DNA from: Streptantibioticus silvisoli
GTDB lineage: Bacteria; Actinomycetota; Actinomycetes; Streptomycetales; Streptomycetaceae
DNA length: 64,000 bases
Assembly: GCF_027947535.2 (NCBI RefSeq)
Contig: NZ_JAAGKO020000016.1
Coordinates: 62,001-126,000, forward strand
Direction of reading: 5' to 3'
The first letter of the stretch is position 1. The number at the start of each line of letters is the position of its first letter. The notes beneath the pieces were generated by a model. That model was not told where the DNA came from, did no database searches, and saw only the letters and a program-made list of their open reading frames with translations. Position numbers and translations under genes: made by a program. Shown one piece after another: positions 7,155 through 15,586 of this stretch.

Positions 7155-8735
7155 TCACCCCGAGCCGTCGGATCCCGCCGCCGACGGCTGGGCCGTGCCT
7201 TGGGGGGCTTTGGGGATGGGGATCCAGGCGGTGCTGGTGTAGTAGTACAACGGGTCGCCCTTCAGGCCGACCGTGCGGAACGGGTGCCCGTGGTCGTCGA
7301 TCCGCAGGGTGCCCTGCCGGGTGCCGCTGCTCCAGACGAGGTCCAGGTACCAGCTGACGTCGTGGTCCAGGGTGTGCGCGTCGACGTCGAGGACCTCGGC
7401 GTCGTTCGCCGAGACCTGGAGCGGGAAGTCGACCGCGGGTTCGCGGTCGCCGCCGTCGAAGCCGGACACGGAACGGGCCCGGGGCGCGGTCGCGTCGAGG
7501 TCGACGGCGAACGACGCGGGGGCGAGCCCGCCCCCGCAGCCGGCCGAGAGCGTGTAGCCGTTCCCCGCCGGCGCGGTGGTGCTGCCGACCACCGTCACGT
7601 AGAGGGTGTGCAGCACGACCGGTTCGCCGGGCCGGCTCTGCACGGTCAGCTGCAGCCGCAGGTCCTGCGCCGGGACACCGCCGAGCGCCGCCGCCCACGC
7701 GTCCGTCTGCTGCGGCGGCGGCAGCGGCGGAACCCGCCCGGGCGGCTGCTGGAGCAGGTACCACTGGTCGCACTGCGTGTCCCAGTTGTCGGCCAGGACC
7801 GTCACCTGAAGCGGTGGCTTCCCGCTGTCCGGGACCGGCGGGGCCACCGGAGTGCGGCCAACCGTGCCGGCCGTGTCCGGCGGCGTGCTCGCGGACGCCG
7901 AGGCCCCCGCGACGGCCGTACGGTCCGGCGACCCCCCGGACGGCGACGGCCGCGCCGTCGACCCCGCTCCCGGGAGCGGTGGTACGGACAGGGCGCGCGG
8001 GCGCTGCCCCCCGTGGAACGCCGCCAGCCCCAGCGGCAGCCCGACGGCGAGCACGGCGGCCGCCGCCAGGACCACGAGGCCGGTGCGGCGCCGGAACCGG
8101 AGGAGTGCCCGCCCGTGCCGGAACCGGAGGAGTGCCCGACCGCGCCCGAGCCGGAGAACTGGCCGACCGTGCCGGAACCGGTGGGGTGCTTGACGCGGGG
8201 GAGTCGGCGGTACGTCAACGGGAGGCGGCAGAGCGGCAGTCGGGTCGCCCTCGGCCGCCGCGGCGGTCCCCGCGGTCCGGGTGGTGCCGGTGGAAACCGG
8301 CGACGCGGCGGTCGGGCTGCCCTCGGCCGATGCGGGCGCCCCCTCCGGTGCACCGGCGCCCGACGCCCCCTCCGGTGAGTCGCTCCCCGTTGCCGCCGGG
8401 GCTCCCGGGACCGGCGCCCCCTCCGGTGAGCCGGCCGCAGGCTCCCCCTCCGGCGAACCGGCAAGCCCCGCGCCGCGGTTGGGGCCGAGGCGCCGGGCGG
8501 CTTCCGCGAGGAGCCAGAGTTGATGGAGCGCCACCAGCTCCTCCGCGCCCGCCCCGCACTGCCGCGCGAACCGCTCCACCGGGGCGTACTCCGCGGGGAC
8601 CGCGGCGCCGTTGCAGTAGCGGTGCAGCGTCGAGGTGCTGACGTGCAGACGGGCCGCGAGCGTTCCGTAGCTGCGCCCCGACCGTTCCTTGAGGAAACGC
8701 AGCCGCTCCGCGAACTCGTCGACGTGCGTGCTCAT
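7155..8735 (-). CDS. Membrane-anchored HTH protein with extracellular C-terminal domain
   Basis: 526 aa. Residues about 5-65 form an XRE-type helix-turn-helix (RLRFLKERSGRSYGTLAARL, then HVSTSTLHRYCNG). A long Pro/Ala/Gly/Ser-rich linker of about 150 residues follows, then one transmembrane helix (TGLVVLAAAAVLAVGLPLGL), a second linker, and an extracellular beta-rich domain of about 220 residues with the conserved-looking DNWDTQCDQWYLL. The HTH faces DNA and the C-terminus faces outside, so it may be a one-protein transmembrane sensor or a RodZ-like scaffold. I chose ATG 8735 because it starts the HTH. It is divergent from a lipoprotein gene starting 172 bp away. Confidence 0.75.
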   Translation of the reverse strand: MSTHVDEFAERLRFLKERSGRSYGTLAARLHVSTSTLHRYCNGAAVPAEYAPVERFARQCGAGAEELVALHQLWLLAEAARRLGPNRGAGLAGSPEGEPAAGSPEGAPVPGAPAATGSDSPEGASGAGAPEGAPASAEGSPTAASPVSTGTTRTAGTAAAAEGDPTAALPPPVDVPPTPPRQAPHRFRHGRPVLRLGRGRALLRFRHGRALLRFRRRTGLVVLAAAAVLAVGLPLGLAAFHGGQRPRALSVPPLPGAGSTARPSPSGGSPDRTAVAGASASASTPPDTAGTVGRTPVAPPVPDSGKPPLQVTVLADNWDTQCDQWYLLQQPPGRVPPLPPPQQTDAWAAALGGVPAQDLRLQLTVQSRPGEPVVLHTLYVTVVGSTTAPAGNGYTLSAGCGGGLAPASFAVDLDATAPRARSVSGFDGGDREPAVDFPLQVSANDAEVLDVDAHTLDHDVSWYLDLVWSSGTRQGTLRIDDHGHPFRTVGLKGDPLYYYTSTAWIPIPKAPQGTAQPSAAGSDGSG

Positions 8736-8907
8736 TCCACCATCAGCCCCGTTCCGGCCCGGCGTTCCAGCCTTCAACACCATCGCAGGTCACCGGGCCC
8801 GGCACCATTCCAGCGTCCCGGACTGTCGCTGGACTGTGGCATTCGGAACGGGAGGAGGCGCAGCCTCGGTGTCATCCCGGTCCTCCATCGTGAACGAAGG
8901 CCTCGCC

Positions 8908-9714
8908 ATGCACGTCAAATCCGTTCTGTCCTCCGCCACGGCCCTGCTCGCCGGCGCCGTCGTGCTCACCGCGTGCGGCCCCGGCACGAGCCCCCCGTCG
9001 GCGGGCTCCTCGTCCGCGCGTCCCTCCTTCGCCTCCTCCGCCCCGGCCCGGAGCGAGCGGCCGGCGCCGCCGAGCCCGTCCACCGCCCGGTCCGCCGCTC
9101 CGTCCGCCGTCCCCTCCGGCCCCGCGTCCCCCGCGACCGCCTCCGTACCCGTCGCGACCCCGACACCGGCCGGGGGAACCGGCGGGACCGGCGCCGGCGC
9201 GTCCGGCGGTGCGAAGGGGGGCCAGGGCGGCGACGCCACCAGCGACACCTACGCCTACTACCACCCCTGCACCAGCGCGCAGCTCTCCGTCCGCCTGGTC
9301 CGCGGGGAGACCGCCACACAGCGGCTCATCGAGGTGCGCAACCTCGGTACGCGCTCCTGCGGCCTCAGTTACTACCCGCGGGTCACCCTCTACAACGGGG
9401 ACTCCGCGACCGGCGACCCCTTCGTCGAGCCGGAGGTCCCCGACGGCCTCGGCGGCCCGCCCGCCACCCCGGTGTACGCCGGCCGAACCGCGTACGCCGA
9501 CCTCGACCTCGACCCCAGCGGCGACACCCGGCACGCGGACCCCATGATCAACACGATGAACGTGCTCCCCGACGGCACGCACATGAGCAGCCGCTACACC
9601 CGGATCTTCCGGCTCGGCGCTGCCGACCGCGTGCTCGACCCGAAGCTCGGCCTGTACGAGACGAGCATCACGGCCGCGGACGAATCCCTCCACGGTGTGG
9701 GCCCGACATCCTGA
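8908..9714 (+). CDS. Lipoprotein with DUF4232-like domain
   Basis: 268 aa. The signal peptide MHVKSVLSSATALLAGAVVL ends in a lipobox TAC with the lipid-modified Cys at residue 23. A long Ser/Pro/Ala/Gly spacer of about 90 residues follows, then a globular domain starting YHPCTSAQLSVRLVRGE and continuing IEVRNLGTRSCGLSYYPRVTLYN. This Cys pair and NxG pattern resemble the DUF4232 family of streptomycete exported proteins. It would be anchored to the outer face of the membrane. An in-frame GTG at 8890 would add six residues but spoil the signal peptide. It is divergent from the transmembrane HTH protein, a possible partner. The molecular function is unknown. Confidence 0.8.
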   Translation: MHVKSVLSSATALLAGAVVLTACGPGTSPPSAGSSSARPSFASSAPARSERPAPPSPSTARSAAPSAVPSGPASPATASVPVATPTPAGGTGGTGAGASGGAKGGQGGDATSDTYAYYHPCTSAQLSVRLVRGETATQRLIEVRNLGTRSCGLSYYPRVTLYNGDSATGDPFVEPEVPDGLGGPPATPVYAGRTAYADLDLDPSGDTRHADPMINTMNVLPDGTHMSSRYTRIFRLGAADRVLDPKLGLYETSITAADESLHGVGPTS

Positions 9715-10570
9715 CGCCGGCAGGCCGCGGATTTCCCTCCGCTCCAGCGAGGCCGCCGGCTTCGCACCACCTGGGGACTGAGCATTCCGGCGACCGTCCC
9801 CTGCCCGCCTCCTGCGTACCAGGGCGGAAGGCGTAACAGGGCAGGGGCGGCGCTCAAGGACGGGCATCGGGGAAAGCGCTCGGGGAAGTCGGCGGGGAAT
9901 CGGTCTGGGAATCAGCCGGGGGAATCGGTCCGGGAGAGAGGAATCCACCCGGGACCGTCGTTCGGGGCGAGGCATGACCGACCGGCCGCACGTTCGGCAG
10001 GCCCCGCACGGCAATCGGTCCGCAGCCGCGCAACCTTCGCGCCGCCGCCCCGCCCGAACGTACCGACATCATCCGGCTCCGAAACGCCAGACCCCGCCCC
10101 GCCGGATCAACGCACCGGCAACCCGGCACCGCACATCAGCGCGCCGTAATCAGCGCATCGCAACCCGGCGCCGCAATCGCCGTACCGGAATCCGACGCAC
10201 CGGCAACCATCGCTCCCGCAATCCGGCGCAACGCAATCCGGCGCAACACGATCCCGTGCCCCCGTCGGCGTCCCTCCCCGCAATCCGCCGTACCGCCACC
10301 CCGCGACCCTGGCGCCGTCCCGATATTCCTCCCGCAATACCCCCGCCCCACCCCGCGCCCCCGAACGAACAATCCCCCGACCCCGCCGTCGCAATCCCCC
10401 CGGAGCCGGACGGGAAACCGCAACCGTTCGCACCGTTCCACAGCCGTTCGGGCCGTTCCGGAGGAGTGCATCCGCAGCCGTTCAGCCGTTCCGGAGAAGC
10501 AGCCCCGCAGCCGTTCGCGCCGTTCCGGAGAAGTAGCCCCGCAGCCGTCACCGCCCCGGCGGAGCCGCTC
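9715..10570. other. Repetitive intergenic DNA without a supported gene
   Basis: This 856-bp gap is low-complexity. Between 10010 and 10280 short words such as CGCAATCCGGCGCAA recur. From about 10415 to 10560 a unit built on GCAGCCGTTC and CCGTTCCGGAGAAG repeats about every 45-50 bases. Open frames give Arg/Pro/Gln-rich strings with no domain. It has the same character as the spacers inside the neighbouring lipid cluster. Confidence 0.55.
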
Positions 10571-11038
10571 TCACTCCCGGGGTGGTGACGGTTCCGGGAT
10601 CGGTGGGATGGCGTAGGTGAGTGTCGCGCTGGCGACCAGCACGTCGTCCGCGTCGAGGAGTTCCGCCAGGACCACGCAGAGGCGGCGGCCGAACTTGGCT
10701 GTTCTGGCCCGGACTTGGAGGTCGCCGGGCCTGGGGCGGTTGAGGAAGTTGATCTGGAGCGAGCTGGTCAGCGCCATCAGGGTGGGGCCGAGGCGGGCGT
10801 TGATCAGCAGGAAGGCGGCGAGGTCGACCAGGCCGGCCTGTTCGGGGCCGGAGATCGTGCCGCCCGGGCGGGTGCGCAGGCGGTTGCCGTCCACCGCCAT
10901 CGTCAGCGTCCGCCGGTCCACCTCGACCACGCGGCAGGCCGGGTAGTCGGGGAACTGGCCGTCGATCAACTCGTTGAGCCGCTCCGGGCCCATCACGACG
11001 TCGACGGTGCCGACCGCCGTACCGGACTCAGTGGACAT
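10571..11038 (-). CDS. PaaI-like hotdog-fold thioesterase
   Basis: 155 aa. It would hydrolyse an acyl-CoA or acyl-ACP thioester. The hotdog core is visible as RTRPGGTISGPEQAGLVDLA, an active-site-type helix, followed by LTSSLQINFLNRPRPGDLQ and the edge strands RRLCVVLAELLDADDVLVA, the PaaI/DUF4442 pattern. I chose the ATG at 11038, which opens MSTESGTAV; longer forms are not supported. It diverges from the lipid gene cluster starting at 11724 and may belong to it as a releasing enzyme, or may be independent. Confidence 0.8.
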   Translation of the reverse strand: MSTESGTAVGTVDVVMGPERLNELIDGQFPDYPACRVVEVDRRTLTMAVDGNRLRTRPGGTISGPEQAGLVDLAAFLLINARLGPTLMALTSSLQINFLNRPRPGDLQVRARTAKFGRRLCVVLAELLDADDVLVASATLTYAIPPIPEPSPPRE

Positions 11039-11567
11039 CTCTTCTGGCCTCGCAGCAGTGTGGTCAGGAGGGACCGCTCGGATCGGGGTCAGCGTATAGG
11101 GAATTCGGCGCGTGTCCACGGATTCCGCGGATTCACAGGATTCCGCGGCCGGGCAATCGATGACCGGCGGCGGCCGACTCGTGCCGTGCACGACCCGCCG
11201 CCGGTGATCCGGGCGACAATCCGGATCGCGCCAACTTCCGGCCTGATCCGGCGCCTCGTCCCACCGGGGGCGAATCGCATATCCGGGCACGTGGGAGGTG
11301 TGATGGCGGTATACGGAACGTGAAGGTCCGGTGGTGGTGGATGGCTGAATGCCGGTCGCGGTGACTGATTCGGGCCTTGTTCGGCCTGAAGTCTTACGCC
11401 TACAGTCCGTGACGCCCTACGGATCACATCGAAGCTCCGCAAGGCCGCCCGGGGGGAGCGGCCGTTCTCCGCCGGCCTGCCGAGACGTACCGGACGCCGT
11501 GCGTTATGAGTTCATCGCTTCCGCGGGCCTCGCCGACGAGGTCTCGACGTCCCACACGAGCTTCAAG
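11039..11567. other. Divergent intergenic region upstream of the lipid cluster
   Basis: No gene is recognised. The DNA is less GC-extreme than its surroundings, especially 11090-11240, and is a plausible place for promoters of the thioesterase gene and the cluster. The word GGATTC recurs several times around 11120-11150. Confidence 0.4.
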
Positions 11568-11705
11568 GAAACGTCTGACGCGAGTCCGGCGAAATGTCTG
11601 ACGCGAGTCCGGCGAAACGTCTGACGCGAGCCTGGTGAAACGTCCGACGCGAACCTTCCGAAGTGTCTCGCTCGATCCCTGTGCAACGTCTCACGCGAGC
11701 CTTAT
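11568..11705 (+). repeat. Six tandem 23-bp direct repeats ahead of the cluster
   Basis: Copies begin at 11568, 11591, 11614, 11637, 11660 and 11683, each exactly 23 bp with the core GAAACGTCTGACGCGAG. They grow more degenerate downstream. A truncated seventh copy (GAAACGAGG) supplies the ribosome binding region of the next gene. A constant period of about two helical turns would suit cooperative binding of a regulator on one DNA face, but slippage alone could also produce it. Confidence 0.85.
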
Positions 11706-11723
11706 GAAACGAGGTGCCCTGTC

Positions 11724-12443
11724 ATGGGATTTTCCCTTCTGGCCGACGAGGCGGTCGTGGTCCGGACCCCCGAGGAATTCCTGGCCATGCCGGAGGAGTA
11801 CCGGGAGATCGCGATCCGCGGGATGGTGGTCAACACCGAGGGTGAACTCTCCGGTGGCGACGATTACATCAGCGTCTTCCTGCCGCTCGCGCCCGACGCC
11901 GAGGAGCGCCAGGTCTGCGCCGAGCGCGCGGTCGAGGAGTACGACCACTACAAGATCGGCAAGCGGGTGCTCGGCGAGATCGGCGTCGACACCTCGTACA
12001 TGGAGTCGCAGACCCTCGCGGAGCGGAACCTGTTCAGGGCGCAGGAGTTCCACAACTGCACGACCTGGGCCGAGCGCGGCATCTTCTCCTACGTCGGCGA
12101 GGAGACCGCGATGGTGATGATCTCCGAGTTCGCGCAGAGCAGTTACAAGCCCTGGGCGGACGCGGTGCGCACGATCATCCAGGACGAGAAGGTGCACATC
12201 GCCCACGGCGCCCGGGTGTGCCGCAACCTCGCCGCGACCGACGACGGCCGCGAGCAGCTCCAGCAGGCGCTGGACCGGCTCTGGCCCACCTTCATCCGGA
12301 TCTTCGGCAGCCCGCGCTCGGAGCGCGCCAAGCTGGCCGTGCGGTTCGGGCTCCGGCAGACCACCAACGGCCAGGCCTGCGACGTCTGGCGCGAGAAGGT
12401 CACGCCGCGCATCACCAACCTGGGCCTCCGGATCCCGCAGTAG
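11724..12443 (+). CDS. PaaA-like ferritin-fold diiron protein
   Basis: 239 aa, shorter than catabolic PaaA at about 310. The family includes the oxygenase subunit of phenylacetyl-CoA epoxidase, which activates O2 at a carboxylate-bridged diiron site. Two ExxH metal motifs are present, E72-Y-D-H75 and E155-K-V-H158. The C-terminal part (LQQALDRLWPTFIRIFG to VTPRITNLGLRIP) aligns by eye with the end of PaaA. No PaaB, C, D or E partner is nearby, so electrons must come from elsewhere. It is the first gene of the putative cluster, preceded by tandem 23-bp repeats and GAGG. A role in oxygenating or desaturating an acyl thioester is inferred, not shown. Confidence 0.8.
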   Translation: MGFSLLADEAVVVRTPEEFLAMPEEYREIAIRGMVVNTEGELSGGDDYISVFLPLAPDAEERQVCAERAVEEYDHYKIGKRVLGEIGVDTSYMESQTLAERNLFRAQEFHNCTTWAERGIFSYVGEETAMVMISEFAQSSYKPWADAVRTIIQDEKVHIAHGARVCRNLAATDDGREQLQQALDRLWPTFIRIFGSPRSERAKLAVRFGLRQTTNGQACDVWREKVTPRITNLGLRIPQ

Positions 12444-12473
12444 CGGTCGCCTCCCGGCAGGTGTCCGGGAGCG

Positions 12474-12541
12474 GCAGCCGGTCCACACGCGACGGTGCAG
12501 CCGGTCCACAGCGACCGTGCAGCCGGTCCACACGCGACAGT
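12474..12541 (+). repeat. Three imperfect 23-bp tandem repeats
   Basis: Three copies of a unit beginning GCAGCCGGTCCACA (12474, 12497, 12519; lengths 23, 22 and 23) fill the spacer between the diiron and radical SAM genes and stop just before the AAGGAG ribosome binding site. Confidence 0.8.
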
Positions 12542-12556
12542 CAAGGAGCCCATGCC

Positions 12557-13678
12557 ATGGCGACACCCGTCTCCATCGAACAGCGTCCGCCGAGCCGCCG
12601 CGAGGCCAAGGCACGCACCGCCGAGTTACTCGCCGGCCGCCCCGACCTCGCCGAACGGCTGCACCGCGTGCGCCGGCTGGGGCGCAGTGTGCGCTCCTGC
12701 GAGGTGCACCTCACCAACACCTGCAACATCCGCTGCAAGGGCTGCTGGTACTTCGAGGGCGGCTTCGACACCGCGGTCAAGGAACTGTCCGACCTGGACA
12801 AGATCCGGGCCTTCGCCCGCCGGCTGGCCGACGAGGGCGTCAACCAGGCGACCCTGATCGGCGGCGAACCCACCCTCGTCCCGCGCCGCGTCGAGGCCTT
12901 CGTCGAGCAGCTGCCGCACGTCACCATCTCCACCAACGGCCTGCGCCCGATGCCCAAGCAGGGTTTCGAGAAGATCGCCATCGCGGTGTCCATCTTCGGC
13001 GGCGGGGTGCTCGACGACGACCTGCGCGCGATCCGGGTCAACGGCTCGACCTTCTCCGGCCTGCTCGACACCGCGCTGGGCCACTACCGCGACGACCCGC
13101 GGGTGCTGTTCATCTACGCGCTCGCCGAGGCCGGCGTGGAGCACATCGAGCCCACCGTGCGGAAGATCGCCGAGAACGGCAACATCGTCACCTTCAACTT
13201 CTACAGCGAGCACGGTACCGAGAACCCCATCCGGATCGCCAACGAACAGCGGGTGCTGGACGAGGCGTTGCGGGTCAAGGAGCTGTACCCGCACGCGGTG
13301 GTCAGCCACCCGTACTTCATCGAGACGCTGATCACCGGACGGTCGCACTGGGGCGGCACGTTCGGCTACGACGTCTGCCCCAGCCTCAGCGTCGACCACC
13401 CCGACCACGCCGAGCGGCTGGCCAACGGCAACCCGGTCATCCCCGGCTTCAACGCCTGGGGCGCCGACTACGAGACGGTGCAGTTCTGCTGCACCTCCGG
13501 CGACTGCGGCGGCTGCCGGGACAGCCAGGCCGTCTACAGCTGGCTGGTGGTGAACGGCTCCCGCTTCCTGGACGACGTCCAGCGGCTGGAGCAGTGGCTG
13601 GACATCTCCGAGAGCTACTGGCGGCAGTGGCACTGGGCGCCCTACCACGCCAGCAAGCTCGACAGCCTCACGTCCTGA
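12557..13678 (+). CDS. Radical SAM enzyme with a TTA codon
   Basis: 373 aa. The [4Fe-4S]-binding motif is C56-x3-C60-x2-C63 in LTNTCNIRCKGCWYFEGG, followed by the SAM-binding GGEPTL and a partial TIM barrel. A late Cys cluster (FCCTSGDCGGC) may bind an auxiliary Fe-S centre, as in SPASM-type proteins. The ATG at 12557 is chosen for AAGGAG 7 bases upstream; another ATG five bases earlier is out of frame. Codon 24 (12626-12628) is TTA, so translation should depend on the bldA leucyl-tRNA, typical of developmentally timed secondary-metabolism genes. The substrate is unknown; the neighbouring ACP suggests an ACP- or CoA-bound chain. Confidence 0.85.
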   Translation: MATPVSIEQRPPSRREAKARTAELLAGRPDLAERLHRVRRLGRSVRSCEVHLTNTCNIRCKGCWYFEGGFDTAVKELSDLDKIRAFARRLADEGVNQATLIGGEPTLVPRRVEAFVEQLPHVTISTNGLRPMPKQGFEKIAIAVSIFGGGVLDDDLRAIRVNGSTFSGLLDTALGHYRDDPRVLFIYALAEAGVEHIEPTVRKIAENGNIVTFNFYSEHGTENPIRIANEQRVLDEALRVKELYPHAVVSHPYFIETLITGRSHWGGTFGYDVCPSLSVDHPDHAERLANGNPVIPGFNAWGADYETVQFCCTSGDCGGCRDSQAVYSWLVVNGSRFLDDVQRLEQWLDISESYWRQWHWAPYHASKLDSLTS

Positions 13679-13860
13679 CCGCACCGGTGCCGGCACCGCA
13701 CCGGGACCGAAGCCGGCGCCGCGCCGGGACCGACGCCGCCACCGCATCCGTGCGACCCGGCCCCCGTGCGACCGGCCCCGTGCGACCGGCCCCGTGCGAC
13801 CCGACCCCCGGACGACCCCGCACCCCCGCGACCCCACACCCGCGTGACCGCCGCCGTGCG
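13679..13860 (+). repeat. Degenerate repeats in the radical SAM-ACP spacer
   Basis: The spacer is built of drifting copies of GGCACCGCACCGGGACCG and later CCCCGTGCGACCGGC (13755-13800). It ends at the ACP ribosome binding site AAGGAGAG. No gene is seen. Confidence 0.65.
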
Positions 13861-13873
13861 GACAAGGAGAGAC

Positions 13874-14128
13874 ATGCCCGACACCCTGGACCTCACCACC
13901 ATCGAGAACTTCGTCACCGACGCCCTGGTGGAGCTCGGCGTGGAGCGTTCCGATATCGCCGAGGACGCCGTCCTGGACGAGCTGGAGATCGACTCGCTCG
14001 ACATGGTCGAGCTGAGCCAGTCCATCAAGAAGCAGCTCGGCATCCCGGTCAAGCCGAAGGACTTCGACGACGTGGACACCGTCGGCGAGGTGCTCGCCCT
14101 GTGCCGTCACAAGGCCGGACTGGAGTGA
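13874..14128 (+). CDS. Acyl carrier protein
   Basis: 84 aa, normal ACP length. The phosphopantetheine attachment motif is ELEIDSLDMVEL with Ser41. Acidic helices and the start VTDALVELGVERSDIAEDA match fatty-acid or polyketide ACPs. The start ATG follows AAGGAGAG. The stop codon overlaps the GTG of the KS gene (GTGA), so ACP and KS are translationally coupled and probably work as a pair. As a second ACP outside the housekeeping fab operon, it marks a dedicated pathway. Confidence 0.93.
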   Translation: MPDTLDLTTIENFVTDALVELGVERSDIAEDAVLDELEIDSLDMVELSQSIKKQLGIPVKPKDFDDVDTVGEVLALCRHKAGLE

Positions 14129-15354
14129 CCTCCGGGGTCGTTGTCACGGGCCTGGGCGCGGTGACCCCGCTGGGCGTGGGGGCCGGGGTGCTGCACCGGC
14201 GCGCGGTGGCCGGGGACAGCGCGCTGGCCGGCGGCCTGGGGCGGTGCGAGGACTTCCGGGCCGCCGACCACCTGTCCCGCCAGCAGATCCGCCGCACCGA
14301 CCGGTTCGCCCGGTTCGCCCTGGTGGCCGCCGCCGAGGCGCTGGCCCAGGCCGGCTGGACGTCCGGCGCGCTGCCCTACCCGGCCGAGCGGATCGCCTGC
14401 GTGGTCGGCTGCGCGCTGGGCGGCACGGAGAGCTTCGAGGCGCAGCGCGACGTACTCCGGCAGCAGGGCGCGGAGTTCGTCTCGCCGCTGATGGTCTCGT
14501 CGATGATGGCCAACGCCGCGGCCTCGCAGCTGTCCCTGCGGTTCGGCTTCCAGGGCGAGGCCCTCTGCGTCGCCTCGGCGTGCAGCAGCGGGACGCAGGC
14601 GATCGGCACCGGGCTGATGCTGCTGGCCGCCGGTGCCGCCGACGCGGTGCTGGTCGGCGGCGCCGAGGCGTCCACCTCCGAGCTGGTCCAAGCCGCGTTC
14701 CGCAACGCCGGCGCCCTGTCGCCGACCGGTGATTCGGTGCCGTTCGACCGGGGCCGGGACGGGTTCCTGATCGGCGAGGGCGCCGGAATCCTGCTGCTGG
14801 AGACGGCGGCCGGCGCGGCGGCGCGCGGGGCCGCCGTGCTCGGCGAGGTGCTCGGCTACGGGGCCAGCGCCGACGCGCACCACCTGACCGCCCCGGACCC
14901 CACCGGCGTGCCCGCCGCCCGCGCCGTCGGCCAGGCGCTGCGCGCGGCCGGGGTGGCGCCGCGGGAGATCGGCTACGTCAACGCGCACGGCACCGGCACC
15001 GTCCTCAACGACCAACTGGAGTGCGACGCGCTGCGGTTGGCGCTCGGCCCGGCACTCGAAGGGATTCCGCTGTCCTCCACCAAGTCCGCGATCGGCCACC
15101 TCTTCGGCGCGGCCGGCGCGGTGGAGGCCGTCGCCACGCTCCAGGCACTGCGGCACGCCACCGCACCGCCCACCGTCGGGCTGCGCGAGCCGGACGAGCG
15201 GCTCGGCCGGCTGAACCTGATCCGGCACGCCACACCGCTCGCCGTCCCCGGGACGCTCCCCGGCCGGCCGGCCCCGCGCCTGGTCGGGCTCTCCACCTCG
15301 TTCGGCTTCGGCGGGCACAACGCCGCGCTCGTCCTGGCCGCTTCTCCCGCGTGA
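14125..15354 (+). CDS. FabF-type beta-ketoacyl-ACP synthase
   Basis: 409 aa. It catalyses decarboxylative Claisen condensation of malonyl-ACP with an acyl chain. The catalytic triad is intact: Cys153 in VASACSSGTQ, His288 in NAHGTGT and His325 in SAIGHLFGA, with the usual C-to-H spacing. The Gly-rich C-terminus SFGFGGHNAALVL is present. The start is GTG 14125, nested in the ACP stop. Whether this is a chain-length-specific condensing enzyme or a drug-resistant FabF duplicate cannot be decided from sequence. Co-occurrence with its own ACP, enoyl reductase and FabH favours a dedicated fatty-acid line. Confidence 0.93.
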   Translation: MTSGVVVTGLGAVTPLGVGAGVLHRRAVAGDSALAGGLGRCEDFRAADHLSRQQIRRTDRFARFALVAAAEALAQAGWTSGALPYPAERIACVVGCALGGTESFEAQRDVLRQQGAEFVSPLMVSSMMANAAASQLSLRFGFQGEALCVASACSSGTQAIGTGLMLLAAGAADAVLVGGAEASTSELVQAAFRNAGALSPTGDSVPFDRGRDGFLIGEGAGILLLETAAGAAARGAAVLGEVLGYGASADAHHLTAPDPTGVPAARAVGQALRAAGVAPREIGYVNAHGTGTVLNDQLECDALRLALGPALEGIPLSSTKSAIGHLFGAAGAVEAVATLQALRHATAPPTVGLREPDERLGRLNLIRHATPLAVPGTLPGRPAPRLVGLSTSFGFGGHNAALVLAASPA

Positions 15355-15356
15355 CG

Positions 15357-15585
15357 AACCGTGCGTGGCGACTTCTGCGTAACGACCCCTCCTCAACGAG
15401 CCCCGTGCGCCAACCCCGTGGCCAACGAACCGCGTGCGCCGGCCCCGTCCGTACGTACCCCGTGCTCAACGAACGCCGTGCGCCGACCCCGTGCGAGAGC
15501 CCCGTACGAACGAACCCCGTACGTAACGAACCCCGTGCCCGACGAACCCCGCGTGACGAATTCCGTGTGACGAAAGGTCAACAGC
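15357..15585 (+). repeat. Degenerate CGAACCCCGTGCG-type repeats ahead of the enoyl reductase
   Basis: The 230-bp gap consists of more than ten drifting copies of a 12-20-bp unit around AACGAACCCCGTGCG and ends in CGAAAGGTCAACAGCA just before the next start codon. It has no coding potential. It is the longest repeat spacer in the cluster. Confidence 0.75.
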
Positions 15586-15586
15586 A

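Noticed and set aside
9974-10588. 204-aa Arg/Pro/Asn-rich frame
   Set aside because: It is encoded by short tandem repeats, has no domain or ribosome binding site, and the region looks like other repetitive spacers.
12517-14124. Very long plus-strand frame (up to 945 aa) starting before the radical SAM gene
   Set aside because: Only the part from 14125 is the real KS. The upstream part is an out-of-frame shadow of the radical SAM and ACP genes, rich in Arg/His/Pro.
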